Source: Bacteroidota bacterium (GTDB taxonomy: Bacteria; Bacteroidota; Bacteroidia; Chitinophagales; Chitinophagaceae). Taken from it: a stretch of 64,000 bases of DNA. Shown piece by piece: positions 26,428 to 36,900 of this stretch (position 1 is its first letter; the number at the start of each line of letters is the position of its first letter). The notes under the pieces are model-generated. The model did no database searches. It saw only the letters and a list, made by a program, of their open reading frames with translations, and was not told the origin of the DNA. The stretch is from the NCBI GenBank assembly GCA_018268015.1, contig JAFDXJ010000036.1, positions 62,001 to 126,000 of the forward strand, in the 5' to 3' direction. Both the position numbers and the translations under genes were made by a program.

Positions 26428-27888
26428 ATGATTTTACAGGATTTATTATATAAAGTAGCGCTTCAAAGTATTCATGGAGATACCACAATAGAGGTAAACC
26501 AGATTACATCTGATTCCCGGGAAGTAAAACCGGGTGGAGCTTTCATTGCTATTCATGGTCACTTATCTGATGGTCATATTTATATAGGTAAAGCCCTTAT
26601 CAGTGGTGCAAAAATTATTGTATATAGTAATCCAATAGAAGACTTTAAAGAGGATGTTACTTACATCAGGGTAAAAGATACGAGTATTGCATTTGCCCAA
26701 ATGGCTTGTACATTTTATCACCATCCTTCCGAAAAATTAAAATTGGTTGGCGTAACAGGTACAAATGGAAAAACAACCATTGCCACCATGTTGTTTCACT
26801 TATTTACTCATTTAGGGTATACATGCGGGCTTATCAGTACTATACAAAATCAAATCGGTACACAAGTTATTCCAAGTACACATACCACGCCGGATGCTTT
26901 ACATTTAAATGCACTACTGGCAAAAATGGCTGATGCCAAATGCAGTCATGTTTTTATGGAATGTAGCAGTCATGCTATTCATCAGCATCGCATCTATGGG
27001 CTAAATTTCACGGGGGCTATTTTTTCAAATATCACTCATGATCATTTAGATTATCATAAAACTTTCCATGAATATATTAAAGTGAAGAAAAGTTTCTTCG
27101 ATAATCTGCCCCCTTCTGCTTTTGCCATTACGAACAAAGATGATAAGCATGGTTTAGAGATGTTGCAAAATACAAAAGCAAAAAAATACACGTATAGTTT
27201 AAAAACACTCGCTGATTTTAAAGGAAAAATTTTAGAAAATAATTTTGCCGGCCTTCAGATGTTGATCAATCAGCATGAGGTTCATTTTATGCTGATGGGT
27301 ACTTTCAATGCCTATAACCTGCTGGCCATCTATGGTGCAGCCATTTGCTTGGGCGAAGAAAGTACCCAGGTACTACTGCTTTTGAGTAAATTAAAAGGGG
27401 CCACCGGCCGGTTTGACTATATTATCAGCAAATCAAAAATATTAGGCGTAGTAGATTATGCTCATACGCCTGATGCACTAAAAAATATACTGGAAGCAAT
27501 TCACAAGATCAATGAGGGCAAAGGTCAAATTATTACTGTGGTAGGTTGTGGTGGAAACAGGGATAAAACCAAAAGGCCCGAAATGGCCAGGCTGGCTAAT
27601 GATTACAGCACGAAAGTAATTCTAACAAGTGACAACCCGCGTGATGAAGATCCTCTGCAGATACTCGCAGACATGCAGGAAGGTCTGAATACTTCAGCAA
27701 AACGTAAAACAATCACTATAGCAGATAGAAAAGAAGCAATCAAGGTGGCAGTTCAGCTGGCAAAGCCTGCAGATATTATTCTGATTGCGGGTAAAGGACA
27801 TGAAACATACCAGGAAATTCATGGTCAAAGATCCCATTTCAATGATAAAGAAGTATTAAATGAAATGTTTGACTTGATGCATGTTTGA
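26428..27888 (+). CDS. murE: UDP-N-acetylmuramoyl-tripeptide synthetase MurE, diaminopimelate type
   Basis: Adds the third stem-peptide residue to UDP-MurNAc-L-Ala-D-Glu. The 486 residues have SDSREVKPGGAFIAI, the ATP loop GVTGTNGKTT (108-117), STHTTPDALHL, NITHDHLDYH and the C-terminal DNPR (402-405), the motif that marks meso-diaminopimelate-adding enzymes rather than lysine-adding ones. Length is normal. Starts 6 bp after ftsI, so the genes are tightly coupled. MurF, the next enzyme of the pathway, is not in this cluster. Confidence 0.96.
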   Translation: MILQDLLYKVALQSIHGDTTIEVNQITSDSREVKPGGAFIAIHGHLSDGHIYIGKALISGAKIIVYSNPIEDFKEDVTYIRVKDTSIAFAQMACTFYHHPSEKLKLVGVTGTNGKTTIATMLFHLFTHLGYTCGLISTIQNQIGTQVIPSTHTTPDALHLNALLAKMADAKCSHVFMECSSHAIHQHRIYGLNFTGAIFSNITHDHLDYHKTFHEYIKVKKSFFDNLPPSAFAITNKDDKHGLEMLQNTKAKKYTYSLKTLADFKGKILENNFAGLQMLINQHEVHFMLMGTFNAYNLLAIYGAAICLGEESTQVLLLLSKLKGATGRFDYIISKSKILGVVDYAHTPDALKNILEAIHKINEGKGQIITVVGCGGNRDKTKRPEMARLANDYSTKVILTSDNPRDEDPLQILADMQEGLNTSAKRKTITIADRKEAIKVAVQLAKPADIILIAGKGHETYQEIHGQRSHFNDKEVLNEMFDLMHV

Positions 27889-27917
27889 GTATAAAATGGA
27901 TAAAAGAAATTTAAACA

Positions 27918-29228
27918 ATGTTGTACTACCTGTTTAATTGGCTAAAAGAAAACTTCAACCTGAGTGGGGCTGGGCTGTTTCAGTTTACCACCTTTCGGGT
28001 TGCCATGGCTATTCTATTATCCCTTTTCATTGCCACGGTATATGGGAAAAGAATCATCAATATTTTAAGCAGAAAACAAATAGGGGAAGATGTGAGGGAA
28101 TTGGGCCTCGCCGGTGAAAAAGAGAAAAAAGGCACTCCAACCATGGGCGGGATTATCATTTTAATGGCCATACTTATACCAACAATTTTATTTGCAGATC
28201 TTGAAAAAGTTTATATCCGGCTCATGATTCTTTGTACCGTATGGCTGGGCATTATTGGCTTCCTGGATGATTCCTTGAAAATAAGAGCAAAAAAACAAGC
28301 CCTGGCAAAAGGGGACAGCTATAAAAAACAAAATAAAGATGGATTAGCCGGAACGATGAAGATCATTGGACAGATTGGCTTAGGCATTATCATTGGCGCT
28401 ACACTCTATTTCAATAATAATGTAACGGTTGAGAGAGAAATCATTGGCAATGCACAAACAAAAAATATTGACCAGAAAAATATTACGGATACAAATATTA
28501 TAATTACAAGGGAAAGTGACGGCGTTGTGCACCGTTTTGTAAAAGTAAAAACACCTATTACTACCATCCCCTTTGTGAAGAATCATGAATTTAATTATAC
28601 CAAACTCATTAGTTGGATAGGCCCTGGTGCAGAAAAATATACCTGGGTAATTTATATACTGATTGTTACTTTCATTGTGACAGCTGTATCAAACGGAGCC
28701 AATATTACGGATGGCCTGGATGGTCTTGCTGCCGGTGTGAGTGCCTGTATTGGTGCAGGGATTGGAATATTTGCGTATGTGAGTGGCAATTACAAATTTG
28801 CCGAATATCTGAATATCATGTATATCCCCAACCTGAGTGAACTATCCATTTTCATTGGGGCTTTTGTAGGCGCTTGCATTGGATTCTTGTGGTACAATGC
28901 TTACCCCGCCCAGGTATTTATGGGAGATACTGGAAGTCTTGCCTTAGGTGGTATTATTGCTTCACTTGCTATAATTGTCCGTAAGGAATTACTCATACCT
29001 ATTTTTTGTATTGTTTTCCTCGTAGAAAACCTGAGTGTAATAATACAAGTTGGCTATTTTAAATATACGAAAAGAAAATATGGGGAAGGCAGGCGTGTTT
29101 TTTTAATGAGTCCCTTGCACCATCATTTTCAAAAACAAGGTTATCATGAAAGCAAAATAGCAGTCCGTTTTTGGATTATAACCATTTTATCCGTTGTCCT
29201 TTCCATCATCACATTAAAAATAAGATAG
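27918..29228 (+). CDS. mraY: Phospho-N-acetylmuramoyl-pentapeptide transferase
   Basis: Polytopic inner-membrane enzyme that transfers phospho-MurNAc-pentapeptide to undecaprenyl phosphate, forming lipid I. Of 436 residues, hallmark pieces are [13 protein letters not shown] (70-82), FLDDSLKIR (115-123), the catalytic [12 protein letters not shown] (262-273), [12 protein letters not shown] and the His loop [13 protein letters not shown]. It is about 75 residues longer than E. coli MraY: an insert at roughly 165-240 (after ATLYFNNN) sits between two membrane helices. Such inserts occur in this phylum. murD begins 18 bp later. Confidence 0.96.
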   Translation: MLYYLFNWLKENFNLSGAGLFQFTTFRVAMAILLSLFIATVYGKRIINILSRKQIGEDVRELGLAGEKEKKGTPTMGGIIILMAILIPTILFADLEKVYIRLMILCTVWLGIIGFLDDSLKIRAKKQALAKGDSYKKQNKDGLAGTMKIIGQIGLGIIIGATLYFNNNVTVEREIIGNAQTKNIDQKNITDTNIIITRESDGVVHRFVKVKTPITTIPFVKNHEFNYTKLISWIGPGAEKYTWVIYILIVTFIVTAVSNGANITDGLDGLAAGVSACIGAGIGIFAYVSGNYKFAEYLNIMYIPNLSELSIFIGAFVGACIGFLWYNAYPAQVFMGDTGSLALGGIIASLAIIVRKELLIPIFCIVFLVENLSVIIQVGYFKYTKRKYGEGRRVFLMSPLHHHFQKQGYHESKIAVRFWIITILSVVLSIITLKIR

Positions 29229-29246
29229 CATAGATACATTAACCAA

Positions 29247-30587
29247 ATGAAGAAAAAAATTGTCATATTAGGATCCGGAGAAAGTGGGGTTGGCGCTGCC
29301 ATCCTCGCGATGAGGCAAGGCTTTGAAGTATTTGTGAGCGATAACAATTTGATTCATGAAAATTATAAAAATGAATTAGCTCAATATGCTATTCCTTTTG
29401 AAGAAGGAGGCCATGATGAAGCACGTATCCTTTCTGCCGATGAATTAATTAAAAGCCCCGGCATACCCGATAAAATACCCTTATTACAAAAAGTAAAAGC
29501 CAAGAATATCCCTGTCATCAGCGAAATTGAATGGGCCTTCAGGTATAAAAATAATAGCCAAATTATTGCTATTACCGGGAGTAATGGTAAAACAACTACC
29601 ACATCCCTGATCTTCCATATTTGTATTAAAGCAGGACTGGATGCTGCTTTGGTTGGCAATATTGGTAAATCCTTTGCACGGCAGGTGGCATTAGATCCTA
29701 AACCTTATTACATAGTTGAAATCAGCTCATTCCAGTTGGATGGCATAAAAAACTTTAAAGCAGATACTGCTGTTTTAATGAATATAACGGAAGACCATTT
29801 AGACAGGTATGATTACAAATTTGAAAACTATATCAACAGTAAATTCAAAATCCTTCAAAATCAGGATGCAACCAACTATTTTGTTTTCAATGCTGATGAT
29901 GAAGTCATTCAAAAAAAATTAGAAAAAATTAGCCCATTATCAAACCCATTACCATTTTCTATGAAACACGAAATTAAAAAAGGCGCCTATATCAGCCAGG
30001 ACCAGATGTTACTGAATGTGCGTGAAGAAAGATTCAATATGAGTATATACGATTTTGCATTAAAAGGAAAACATAATCAATATAATACTATGGCAGCCGG
30101 GATAGCCGCAGCAACAATCGGTATTCGCAAAGAAAAGATAAGAGAAGCAATCAAAGATTTCCAAAGTCTGGAACATAGAATGGAATATGTAGCTACCATT
30201 CGTGGAATCGAATTCATCAATGATAGTAAAGCAACCAATGTAAACAGTACCTGGTATGCACTGGAAAGTATGCAAAAGCCTGTTGTGCTTATTCTTGGTG
30301 GTGTGGATAAAGGCAATGACTATCAATTAATCAAAGATCTTGTCCGGGAAAAAGTCATAGGGATTGTTTGCCTGGGCAAAGACAATAAAAAAATTCATGA
30401 GTCTTTTGAGGCTATTGTACCCGTTATGATTGATACTGACAATACACCGGATGCGGTGAAAATCGCCTACCAGATAGCATCAAAAGACAGTATTGTATTG
30501 CTTAGCCCTGCCTGTGCAAGTTTTGATTTATTTAAAAATTATGAAGATCGTGGAAATCAATTCCGGGAGGCTGTTAAAAATCTATAA
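29247..30587 (+). CDS. murD: UDP-N-acetylmuramoyl-L-alanine-D-glutamate ligase
   Basis: Cytoplasmic ligase adding D-glutamate to UDP-MurNAc-L-Ala. The 446-residue protein has the N-terminal Rossmann motif VILGSGESGVGAAILA, IKSPGIPDKIP, the ATP loop ITGSNGKTTTT (about 110-120), YIVEISSFQLDGI, NITEDHLDRY, and the C-terminal FINDSKATNVNSTWYAL and LSPACASFDLFKNYEDRG typical of MurD. Starts 18 bp after mraY; ftsW follows after 22 bp. Confidence 0.96.
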   Translation: MKKKIVILGSGESGVGAAILAMRQGFEVFVSDNNLIHENYKNELAQYAIPFEEGGHDEARILSADELIKSPGIPDKIPLLQKVKAKNIPVISEIEWAFRYKNNSQIIAITGSNGKTTTTSLIFHICIKAGLDAALVGNIGKSFARQVALDPKPYYIVEISSFQLDGIKNFKADTAVLMNITEDHLDRYDYKFENYINSKFKILQNQDATNYFVFNADDEVIQKKLEKISPLSNPLPFSMKHEIKKGAYISQDQMLLNVREERFNMSIYDFALKGKHNQYNTMAAGIAAATIGIRKEKIREAIKDFQSLEHRMEYVATIRGIEFINDSKATNVNSTWYALESMQKPVVLILGGVDKGNDYQLIKDLVREKVIGIVCLGKDNKKIHESFEAIVPVMIDTDNTPDAVKIAYQIASKDSIVLLSPACASFDLFKNYEDRGNQFREAVKNL

Positions 30588-30609
30588 TAAAAATTGATAC
30601 CAAATTTGA

Positions 30610-31923
30610 ATGATTAATGATTTTATAGATATCGAAAAACCGTTTAAGGGGTTACATGAAAAAATCCATGGCGACCGCTATATATGGGGTATCGTTGTAT
30701 TGCTGGCACTTGTTTCATTACTGGTTGTGTATAGCGCAACCGGCTCACTGGCTTATAAAATGAATAATGGCAATACGGAAATTTATCTCTTTAAACAACT
30801 CGCCTGTATCCTGCTTGGGTTAATGCTCATTTATTTTTTACACCGGATCAATTACACAATATTCTCCAGAATATCTTTGATCATTTACTTAATCTCCATT
30901 CCTTTATTAATATATACTTTATTTTTTGGTGCGGAAATAAATGATGGAAGCAGGTGGATTAAATTACCCATTATCAATATTACTTTTCAAACCAGTGATT
31001 TTGCAAAACTTGCTTTATTCATGTACTTATGCAGGCAATTAAGCCGTAAGCAAAATGTAATAAAAGATTTTAAAAAAGGTTTTTTACCACTCATCATTCC
31101 AATAGCCCTTACGTGTGGGTTGATCATGCCTGCCAACTTATCAAATGCACTGCTCACAGGCATTACGGCTTTACTCCTATTGTTTATAGGGCGTGTAAGT
31201 GTTAAGCATATATTCATGGCCATTGGCGTTGCTTTAATCCCCGTAATCATATTGATCATGATTGCAAAAGCAACCTATTCTCCAAAGCAGGAATCCACAA
31301 TAGATCATAAAACAAGTATTGCGCATTCACTTCAATCGTATGGCCGTGTGGGCACATGGGTGAGTCGGGTTCAGGATTTTATGTATGGAGGGGATGATGA
31401 TGGTGATTATCAAATCAACCAGGCAAAAATAGCCATTGCGAATGGAAGCATTTTTTTTGGTTTGGGCCCCGGGAATAGTTTGCAAAGAAATTATTTACCT
31501 CAAGCGTATAATGATTTTATCTTCTCCATTATTGTAGAAGAGTACGGGTTACTGGGTGCCGCATTTATCATATTTCTATATATCATTTTTTTATACAGGT
31601 GTATCCGCATTTTCCGGCGCTGCCCATATGCGTTTGGAGCCTTATTGGCATTGGCCTTAAGTTTTACAATGGTCATCCAGGCGCTTGCAAATATGGCGGT
31701 CAATGTAAATCTGGTACCTGTTACCGGAGTCACACTGCCCTTAGTAAGCATGGGTGGCAGTTCTTTTATTTTCACTTGTGCATCTATCGGGATTGTATTA
31801 AGTGTAGCTCGAAATGTAGAAATATTAGAAGGAAAAAAATCTTTTATTGAAGCAAATAAAAATGAAAGTGAGAACGAAGAAGAAGAAGTTGATGAACCTA
31901 TAAAAGAAAAAGTTGAGCAATAA
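30610..31923 (+). CDS. ftsW: Lipid II glycosyltransferase FtsW (SEDS family)
   Basis: Septal peptidoglycan polymerase working with FtsI in the inner membrane. The 437-residue protein begins with a cytosolic lead of about 30 residues and has about ten transmembrane helices: VVLLALVSLLVVYSATGSLAY, GADINDGSRWIKLP-like loop (GAEINDGSRWIKLP, about 107-120), SDFAKLALFMYL, FGLGPGNSLQRNYLPQAYNDFIFSIIVEEYG with the conserved periplasmic loop, and a C-terminal VTGVTLPLVSMGGSSF. The acidic tail (ENEEEEVDEP) is cytosolic. Its 3' end overlaps murG by 11 bp. Confidence 0.95.
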   Translation: MINDFIDIEKPFKGLHEKIHGDRYIWGIVVLLALVSLLVVYSATGSLAYKMNNGNTEIYLFKQLACILLGLMLIYFLHRINYTIFSRISLIIYLISIPLLIYTLFFGAEINDGSRWIKLPIINITFQTSDFAKLALFMYLCRQLSRKQNVIKDFKKGFLPLIIPIALTCGLIMPANLSNALLTGITALLLLFIGRVSVKHIFMAIGVALIPVIILIMIAKATYSPKQESTIDHKTSIAHSLQSYGRVGTWVSRVQDFMYGGDDDGDYQINQAKIAIANGSIFFGLGPGNSLQRNYLPQAYNDFIFSIIVEEYGLLGAAFIIFLYIIFLYRCIRIFRRCPYAFGALLALALSFTMVIQALANMAVNVNLVPVTGVTLPLVSMGGSSFIFTCASIGIVLSVARNVEILEGKKSFIEANKNESENEEEEVDEPIKEKVEQ

Positions 31924-33028
31924 AATTATCATAGCAGGTGGAGGTACAGGGGGTCATATTTTCCCGGCCATTGCTATTGCCAATGCGCTAAAGGCGCAAA
32001 GCAATAACGTGGAATTACTATTTGTGGGCGCTCGTGGTAAAATGGAAATGGAAAAAGTGCCCATGCATGGCTTCCATATCAAGGGAATTGATATCGCAGG
32101 ATTTCAAAGAGGATCTTTCTTTAAAAACATAAGCCTTCCATATAAACTTCTGAAAAGTTTTTTCCAGGTAAGGTCTATCATCAATAAATTCAAACCCGAT
32201 GCGGTAATAGGTGTGGGTGGTTATTCCAGCTATCCTGTATTGCGTTTAGCACAACAAAAAAATATTCCCTCTTTTATTCATGAAAGCAATTCCTTCGCAG
32301 GTAAAAGCAATATTCTCTTAGGGAAAAGAGCGGTAAAAATATTTGTAGCTTCTGAAGGCATGGAGAAATTTTTTCCCGCAGAAAAAATAATCCTTACAGG
32401 CAATCCGGTGAGAAAAACCATATCGGCATCTGCTATGACCAGAAGTGAAGCCATTCCTTATTTTAAACTCAATCCCAATAAAAAAATAATATTGGTTGTA
32501 GGAGGAAGTCTTGGCGCACAAAGTATTAATGAAGTCATCGCAAAACATGTTATAGAGTTGGATTCACTTGGCTTACAATTGATATGGCAAACCGGTAATA
32601 CAAATGCATCTTTTTATGCATCCCGGGCACATCTCTCCAACGGTACATGGGTCGGTTCGTTTATTGAAGAAATGGATAAAGCTTATGCCTGTGCAGATGT
32701 AGTAGTATCAAGGGCTGGAGCTATGTCAGTAGCGGAATTATGTGTGTGCAAAAAGCCCGTGATTTTTGTGCCTTATCCTTATGCTGCAGAAAATCATCAA
32801 TATGAAAATGCGAAATACCTGGTTCATAAAAATGCAGCCCTACTCGTAAAAAATGAAGATGCAAAATCTCAGCTTTTTAAAGAAATAACCATGCTTGCCA
32901 AAGATGAAACATTACAGGCAACCCTAAGTGAAAATATTGGCAAACTGGCCGTTTATAATGCGGATGAAAGAATTGCTGAAGAGATCCTTCAATACCTGGC
33001 ACAGAAAGAAAATAAAGTGAATACATGA
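31913..33028 (+). CDS. murG: Lipid I GlcNAc transferase MurG
   Basis: Peripheral membrane GT-B enzyme that adds GlcNAc to lipid I, making lipid II. The 371 residues have the N-terminal GGGTGGHIFPAIAIANAL (8-25), GVGGYSSYPVLRLAQ, HESNSFAGKSN, the linker VVGGSLGAQSINE (about 185-197) and ADVVVSRAGAMSVAELC with FVPYPYAAENHQYENAK. The start codon is TTG at 31913, inside the ftsW 3' end, giving MSNKIIIAGGG; no ATG fits the conserved N-terminus. It overlaps murC by 4 bp. Confidence 0.95.
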   Translation: MSNKIIIAGGGTGGHIFPAIAIANALKAQSNNVELLFVGARGKMEMEKVPMHGFHIKGIDIAGFQRGSFFKNISLPYKLLKSFFQVRSIINKFKPDAVIGVGGYSSYPVLRLAQQKNIPSFIHESNSFAGKSNILLGKRAVKIFVASEGMEKFFPAEKIILTGNPVRKTISASAMTRSEAIPYFKLNPNKKIILVVGGSLGAQSINEVIAKHVIELDSLGLQLIWQTGNTNASFYASRAHLSNGTWVGSFIEEMDKAYACADVVVSRAGAMSVAELCVCKKPVIFVPYPYAAENHQYENAKYLVHKNAALLVKNEDAKSQLFKEITMLAKDETLQATLSENIGKLAVYNADERIAEEILQYLAQKENKVNT

Positions 33029-34416
33029 AAGAGATTCATGAAATATTAAACAATAAAGATTTGCAGGTGATTTATTTCATTGGCATTGGGGGTATTGGTA
33101 TGAGTGCTCTGGCCAGGTATTTTAAATCACAGGGAAAGATTGTTGCAGGCTATGATCGGGCAGAGACGCCTCTTACAAAAACACTCCAGGATGAAGGAAT
33201 GCATATTCACTATCAACAAGATGAAATAAAAAATATTCAACATATAGGTCTTGTCATTTATACTCCAGCCGTTCCTGCTGATTCACCGATTTTCACTTAT
33301 TGCTTATCCAACAGCTTGCCATTGTTTAAAAGAAGCGATGTGCTACAAGGCATTACCAAAAACGGTTTCAATATTTGTATAGCAGGTACACATGGCAAAA
33401 CCACGATCAGTACGCTTACAGCGCATATTTTGAGGGATTCCGGATATGGCTGCAATGCTTTCCTGGGTGGTATCTCAGTAAATTACCAGACAAATTTCTG
33501 GCATAATGAAAATCATGTTTTTGTCATTGAAGCGGATGAATATGATCGAAGCTTTTTAAAACTGTCTCCGGATATGGCAGTAATTACAGCAATGGATGCA
33601 GACCACCTGGATATCTATGGCACAGCAAATGAAGTAGAGAACGCCTTCATTGCTTTCTCAGGAAAAATAAAATTGAATGGCAGTCTTGTATTTCCGAATC
33701 ATTTAAAAAGGCAAAATGACTTGCATGCATCAAATAAATTTACCTACGGTATTCAAAGCGCCTCTTCAGATACAAGCGCTGAAAACATACGGGTAGGAGA
33801 ACATGCTTTTCATTTTGATGTTCACTTCAGGAGTGAATGGCTAAAGGACCTTCAACTGAATATGGGTGGAAGGCATAATATTGAAAATACACTTGCGGCT
33901 ATCACTATTGCCAAACAACTCTGTATTGACAATGAAAAAATCAAATCCGCCATCCAATCATTTAAAGGGGTCAAAAGAAGGTTTGAATTTATTCTGAACT
34001 CACAGGATCATATTTTCATAGATGATTATGCCCATCATCCAGAAGAATTACGTGCATTGATTAGTGGAGTAAAAGAATTATATCCAACTAAAAAATGTCT
34101 CATCATTTTCCAGCCACATTTATACAGCAGGACAAAAGACCTTGCAATGGATTTTGCAAAAGCCCTGGACCAAGCAGATGAGGTGATCTTATTACCCTTA
34201 TACCCTGCCCGTGAAAAACCTATTGAAGGTGTTAGCAGCGAGCTGATACTCACTAAAATGAATTTAACCTTCAAATCCCTTATGGATAAAAAACAGTTGC
34301 TGGAATATGTTGAAAATAAATCGCCCGAATTACTCGTAACAGCCGGAGCCGGTGATATAGATATGATGTTGCCATCTATTAAACAGGCTTTGATACAAAA
34401 AAGGAAGCTTAGATAA
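33025..34416 (+). CDS. murC: UDP-N-acetylmuramate-L-alanine ligase
   Basis: Cytoplasmic first ligase of the stem peptide, adding L-Ala to UDP-MurNAc. The 463-residue protein has FIGIGGIGMSALARY (about 18-32), the ATP loop IAGTHGKTTISTL (about 117-129), EADEYDRSFLKL (about 170-181), NIENTLAAI, DDYAHHPEELRA (about 333-344) and IFQPHLYSRTKDL. Length is normal. Its ATG overlaps the murG stop (ATGA) and its stop overlaps ftsQ by one base (TAATG), so translation is coupled across three genes. Confidence 0.96.
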   Translation: MKEIHEILNNKDLQVIYFIGIGGIGMSALARYFKSQGKIVAGYDRAETPLTKTLQDEGMHIHYQQDEIKNIQHIGLVIYTPAVPADSPIFTYCLSNSLPLFKRSDVLQGITKNGFNICIAGTHGKTTISTLTAHILRDSGYGCNAFLGGISVNYQTNFWHNENHVFVIEADEYDRSFLKLSPDMAVITAMDADHLDIYGTANEVENAFIAFSGKIKLNGSLVFPNHLKRQNDLHASNKFTYGIQSASSDTSAENIRVGEHAFHFDVHFRSEWLKDLQLNMGGRHNIENTLAAITIAKQLCIDNEKIKSAIQSFKGVKRRFEFILNSQDHIFIDDYAHHPEELRALISGVKELYPTKKCLIIFQPHLYSRTKDLAMDFAKALDQADEVILLPLYPAREKPIEGVSSELILTKMNLTFKSLMDKKQLLEYVENKSPELLVTAGAGDIDMMLPSIKQALIQKRKLR

Positions 34417-35429
34417 TGAAGAAGTTGGTTAGAAATATTGTTTGGGTCCTCTTGTCAGTGGCAACAGTAAGTTTACTCATTGCAGCCATGCGTTCAAAGA
34501 GTGAACTCTCTGCGAAGGGAATTAATATCCATATACAACCAGAGGGAAGTGCATCATTCATAAAAGAATCGGATGTTAAAAACATACTTGAAAAAAATGG
34601 CCTTAAAGAAGGCGTTGCCTTAAATAGCGTGAACTTAAACAATATAGAATGGCAACTTCAACGTAATCCCTGGATAAAAAAAGCAGAAGTTTTTATAGAT
34701 AATAAACAATTTGTGCATACGGAAATTTCATTGCGGCTTCCTCTGGCAAGAGTATTTACATTATCCGGTAAATCTTTTTATTTCGACTCCTCTTGCGTAA
34801 AGATGCCCGCCACTGTTCCTTCCCCATCACGTTGTATTGTTTTTACATCATTCCCATCGGATAAGGATAAACTATCCATACCGGATAGTCTGCTCATGAT
34901 ACAAATGAAAAAAATAGCTACTTATATTACTGCAGATAGTTTCTGGATGGCACAAACAGCGCAAATTGATATTTCCGGCTCCGGAAAATTTATCTTAATT
35001 CCTGTTGTAGGCGATCAACAAATAATACTTGGCAATGCGGATAATCTTGATGATAAGTTCAGCGCTTTGATGGCATTTTATCAGCAAGCATGGAAATCAC
35101 TGGGGTTTGAAAAATATGCCATAATCAATGTTGAATTTTCCGGGCAAGTAGTCGCTACAAAACGAGGCGCCTATAATACAATCGCTGATACTTCACTCGC
35201 ATTGAAATTATTTGCAAATAGTGACAATAAGTTGAAACATGTTTTGGCAGATACCGTTTTTGCAGCGCCGATAAAATCTTTAGATTCTGTAAAAGTGAAT
35301 AATGCCACTGAAGAGAAAAAGAAAAAAACAATACCCGTAAAGCCAGGTAAACAACCCGGGAAAGCAACCATTAAAAAGACAGATAAAAAAATGCCCAAAG
35401 CCATTTTAAAAAAACCGACAAATGAATAA
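34416..35429 (+). CDS. ftsQ: Cell division protein FtsQ/DivIB
   Basis: Bitopic inner-membrane protein that scaffolds the septal complex. The 337-residue protein has a short cytoplasmic start, a transmembrane helix at about 8-25 (IVWVLLSVATVSLLIAAM), a POTRA-like stretch (about 35-110; INIHIQPEGSASFIKESDVKNIL ... LNNIEWQLQRNPWIKKAEVFID), a beta domain to about 270, and a long basic Lys/Pro-rich tail (about 290-337) unlike the core. Position between murC and ftsA supports the call. The start ATG overlaps the murC stop. Confidence 0.9.
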   Translation: MKKLVRNIVWVLLSVATVSLLIAAMRSKSELSAKGINIHIQPEGSASFIKESDVKNILEKNGLKEGVALNSVNLNNIEWQLQRNPWIKKAEVFIDNKQFVHTEISLRLPLARVFTLSGKSFYFDSSCVKMPATVPSPSRCIVFTSFPSDKDKLSIPDSLLMIQMKKIATYITADSFWMAQTAQIDISGSGKFILIPVVGDQQIILGNADNLDDKFSALMAFYQQAWKSLGFEKYAIINVEFSGQVVATKRGAYNTIADTSLALKLFANSDNKLKHVLADTVFAAPIKSLDSVKVNNATEEKKKKTIPVKPGKQPGKATIKKTDKKMPKAILKKPTNE

Positions 35430-35467
35430 TCAAAATTTTTCACATACACACACAAAACCCATTAATT

Positions 35468-36841
35468 ATGCATGAAAATGAAGCACCCATCATTGTAGGC
35501 CTTGATATAGGCACTACAAAAATTGCCGCCATAGCCGGCAGGAAAAATGAATATGGCAAGCTTGAAATTCTTGGCTTTGGCCGTGCGAACAGCATTGGCG
35601 TACAACATGGCCAGGTATTAAATATTGATCAAACGATCAAAGCCATAAAACAAGCTCTACAAAATTGTATGGAAAGCAATAGTGAATTGGATATCAGTGA
35701 AGTTTATGTTGGCGTGGCAGGCCATCATATTAAAAGCCTGCAAACTCGCGGTGATATTGTAAGGCAGAATTCTGACCTGGAAATTCAGCGTTGGGAACTG
35801 GATATCCTCATCGAGAACCAACGAAAAACTTTTATCCCTGCCGGGGATCAAATCATTGATGTGATTCCACAAGATTTCCATGTGGACAATTATCAAAACA
35901 TCAAAGATCCCGTTGGTTATAATGGCGTAAAAGTTGGTGCCAATTTTCACATCATTACAGGTGACCGGAATGCTATCCGAAATATAAACCGTGCAGTCGA
36001 AAGGAGTGGACTGAAAACGAAAGACCTGGTATTGCAACCGCTCGCTTCATCTTCTGCCGTGATGAGCAGTATAGATATGGAAGCCGGTGTAGCCATTCTT
36101 GATATCGGTGGCGGCACCAGTGACCTGGCTGTTTTTTATGAAGGCATATTAAAACATACTGCAGTCATTCCTTTTGGTGGGGAAAATATCACCTCAGATA
36201 TTCGTCATGGTCTTGGAGTATTGAAAAGCCAGGCTGAAGCGATGAAAGTACAATTTGGCAGTGCGCTGGAGGACGAAGCAAAAGCAAATGCATTTATCAC
36301 CATCCCCGGTTTAAAAGGAATGCCCGCTAAAGAAATCAGTGTAAAAAATCTGGCTGCCATCATCCAGGCCCGCATGAGCGAAATCCTGGAATTTGTTACT
36401 TATCATCTCAAACAGGTTGGGCTGGATAACCGTGCTTTAAATGGTGGTATTATTTTAACTGGCGGTGGTTCTCAATTAAAACATTTATTACAACTCACCG
36501 AATATATCACCGGCCTCAATGCACGCATTGGTTTGCCCAATGAGCACCTTGCAGCAAATCATATTGATGAGTTGAAAAAGCCTATGTATGCCACTTGTAT
36601 AGGGTTAATCTTAAAAGGCTTTGATGATTTTGAAAATAAAAGGAAGGAGTTTAAAAATAAGAGCAAAGATATTCATGTACCGGATTCACTCTTAAAAGAA
36701 GAAATGCAAACAAACATTCATGCTCAGGAAAAAGAAGTGGTGGATATGAAAAAAAGAAAAAGCATTTCTACATTCTGGGAAAAATTCAAAGTCAGCCTGA
36801 TTGATTTATTTAAGGAAGATGGAGATATTGAAATTAAATAA
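35468..36841 (+). CDS. ftsA: Cell division actin homologue FtsA
   Basis: Actin-fold ATPase that anchors FtsZ to the membrane and recruits late division proteins. The 457 residues show VGLDIGTTKIAAIAG (phosphate 1, about 11-25), the 1C insertion domain with GVAGHHIKSLQTRG, VLQPLASSSAVMS, AILDIGGGTSDLAVF (phosphate 2), PFGGENITSDI, and ILTGGGSQLKHLLQL (adenosine motif). A long charged linker (about 385-440) leads to the C-terminal amphipathic membrane-targeting helix STFWEKFKVSLIDLFKE. ftsZ starts 59 bp later. Confidence 0.95.
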   Translation: MHENEAPIIVGLDIGTTKIAAIAGRKNEYGKLEILGFGRANSIGVQHGQVLNIDQTIKAIKQALQNCMESNSELDISEVYVGVAGHHIKSLQTRGDIVRQNSDLEIQRWELDILIENQRKTFIPAGDQIIDVIPQDFHVDNYQNIKDPVGYNGVKVGANFHIITGDRNAIRNINRAVERSGLKTKDLVLQPLASSSAVMSSIDMEAGVAILDIGGGTSDLAVFYEGILKHTAVIPFGGENITSDIRHGLGVLKSQAEAMKVQFGSALEDEAKANAFITIPGLKGMPAKEISVKNLAAIIQARMSEILEFVTYHLKQVGLDNRALNGGIILTGGGSQLKHLLQLTEYITGLNARIGLPNEHLAANHIDELKKPMYATCIGLILKGFDDFENKRKEFKNKSKDIHVPDSLLKEEMQTNIHAQEKEVVDMKKRKSISTFWEKFKVSLIDLFKEDGDIEIK

Positions 36842-36900
36842 ACCCTATATCTATTAAAACAAATTAAAAAACTTACTTACCCACTTTAAATTTTAAAACT

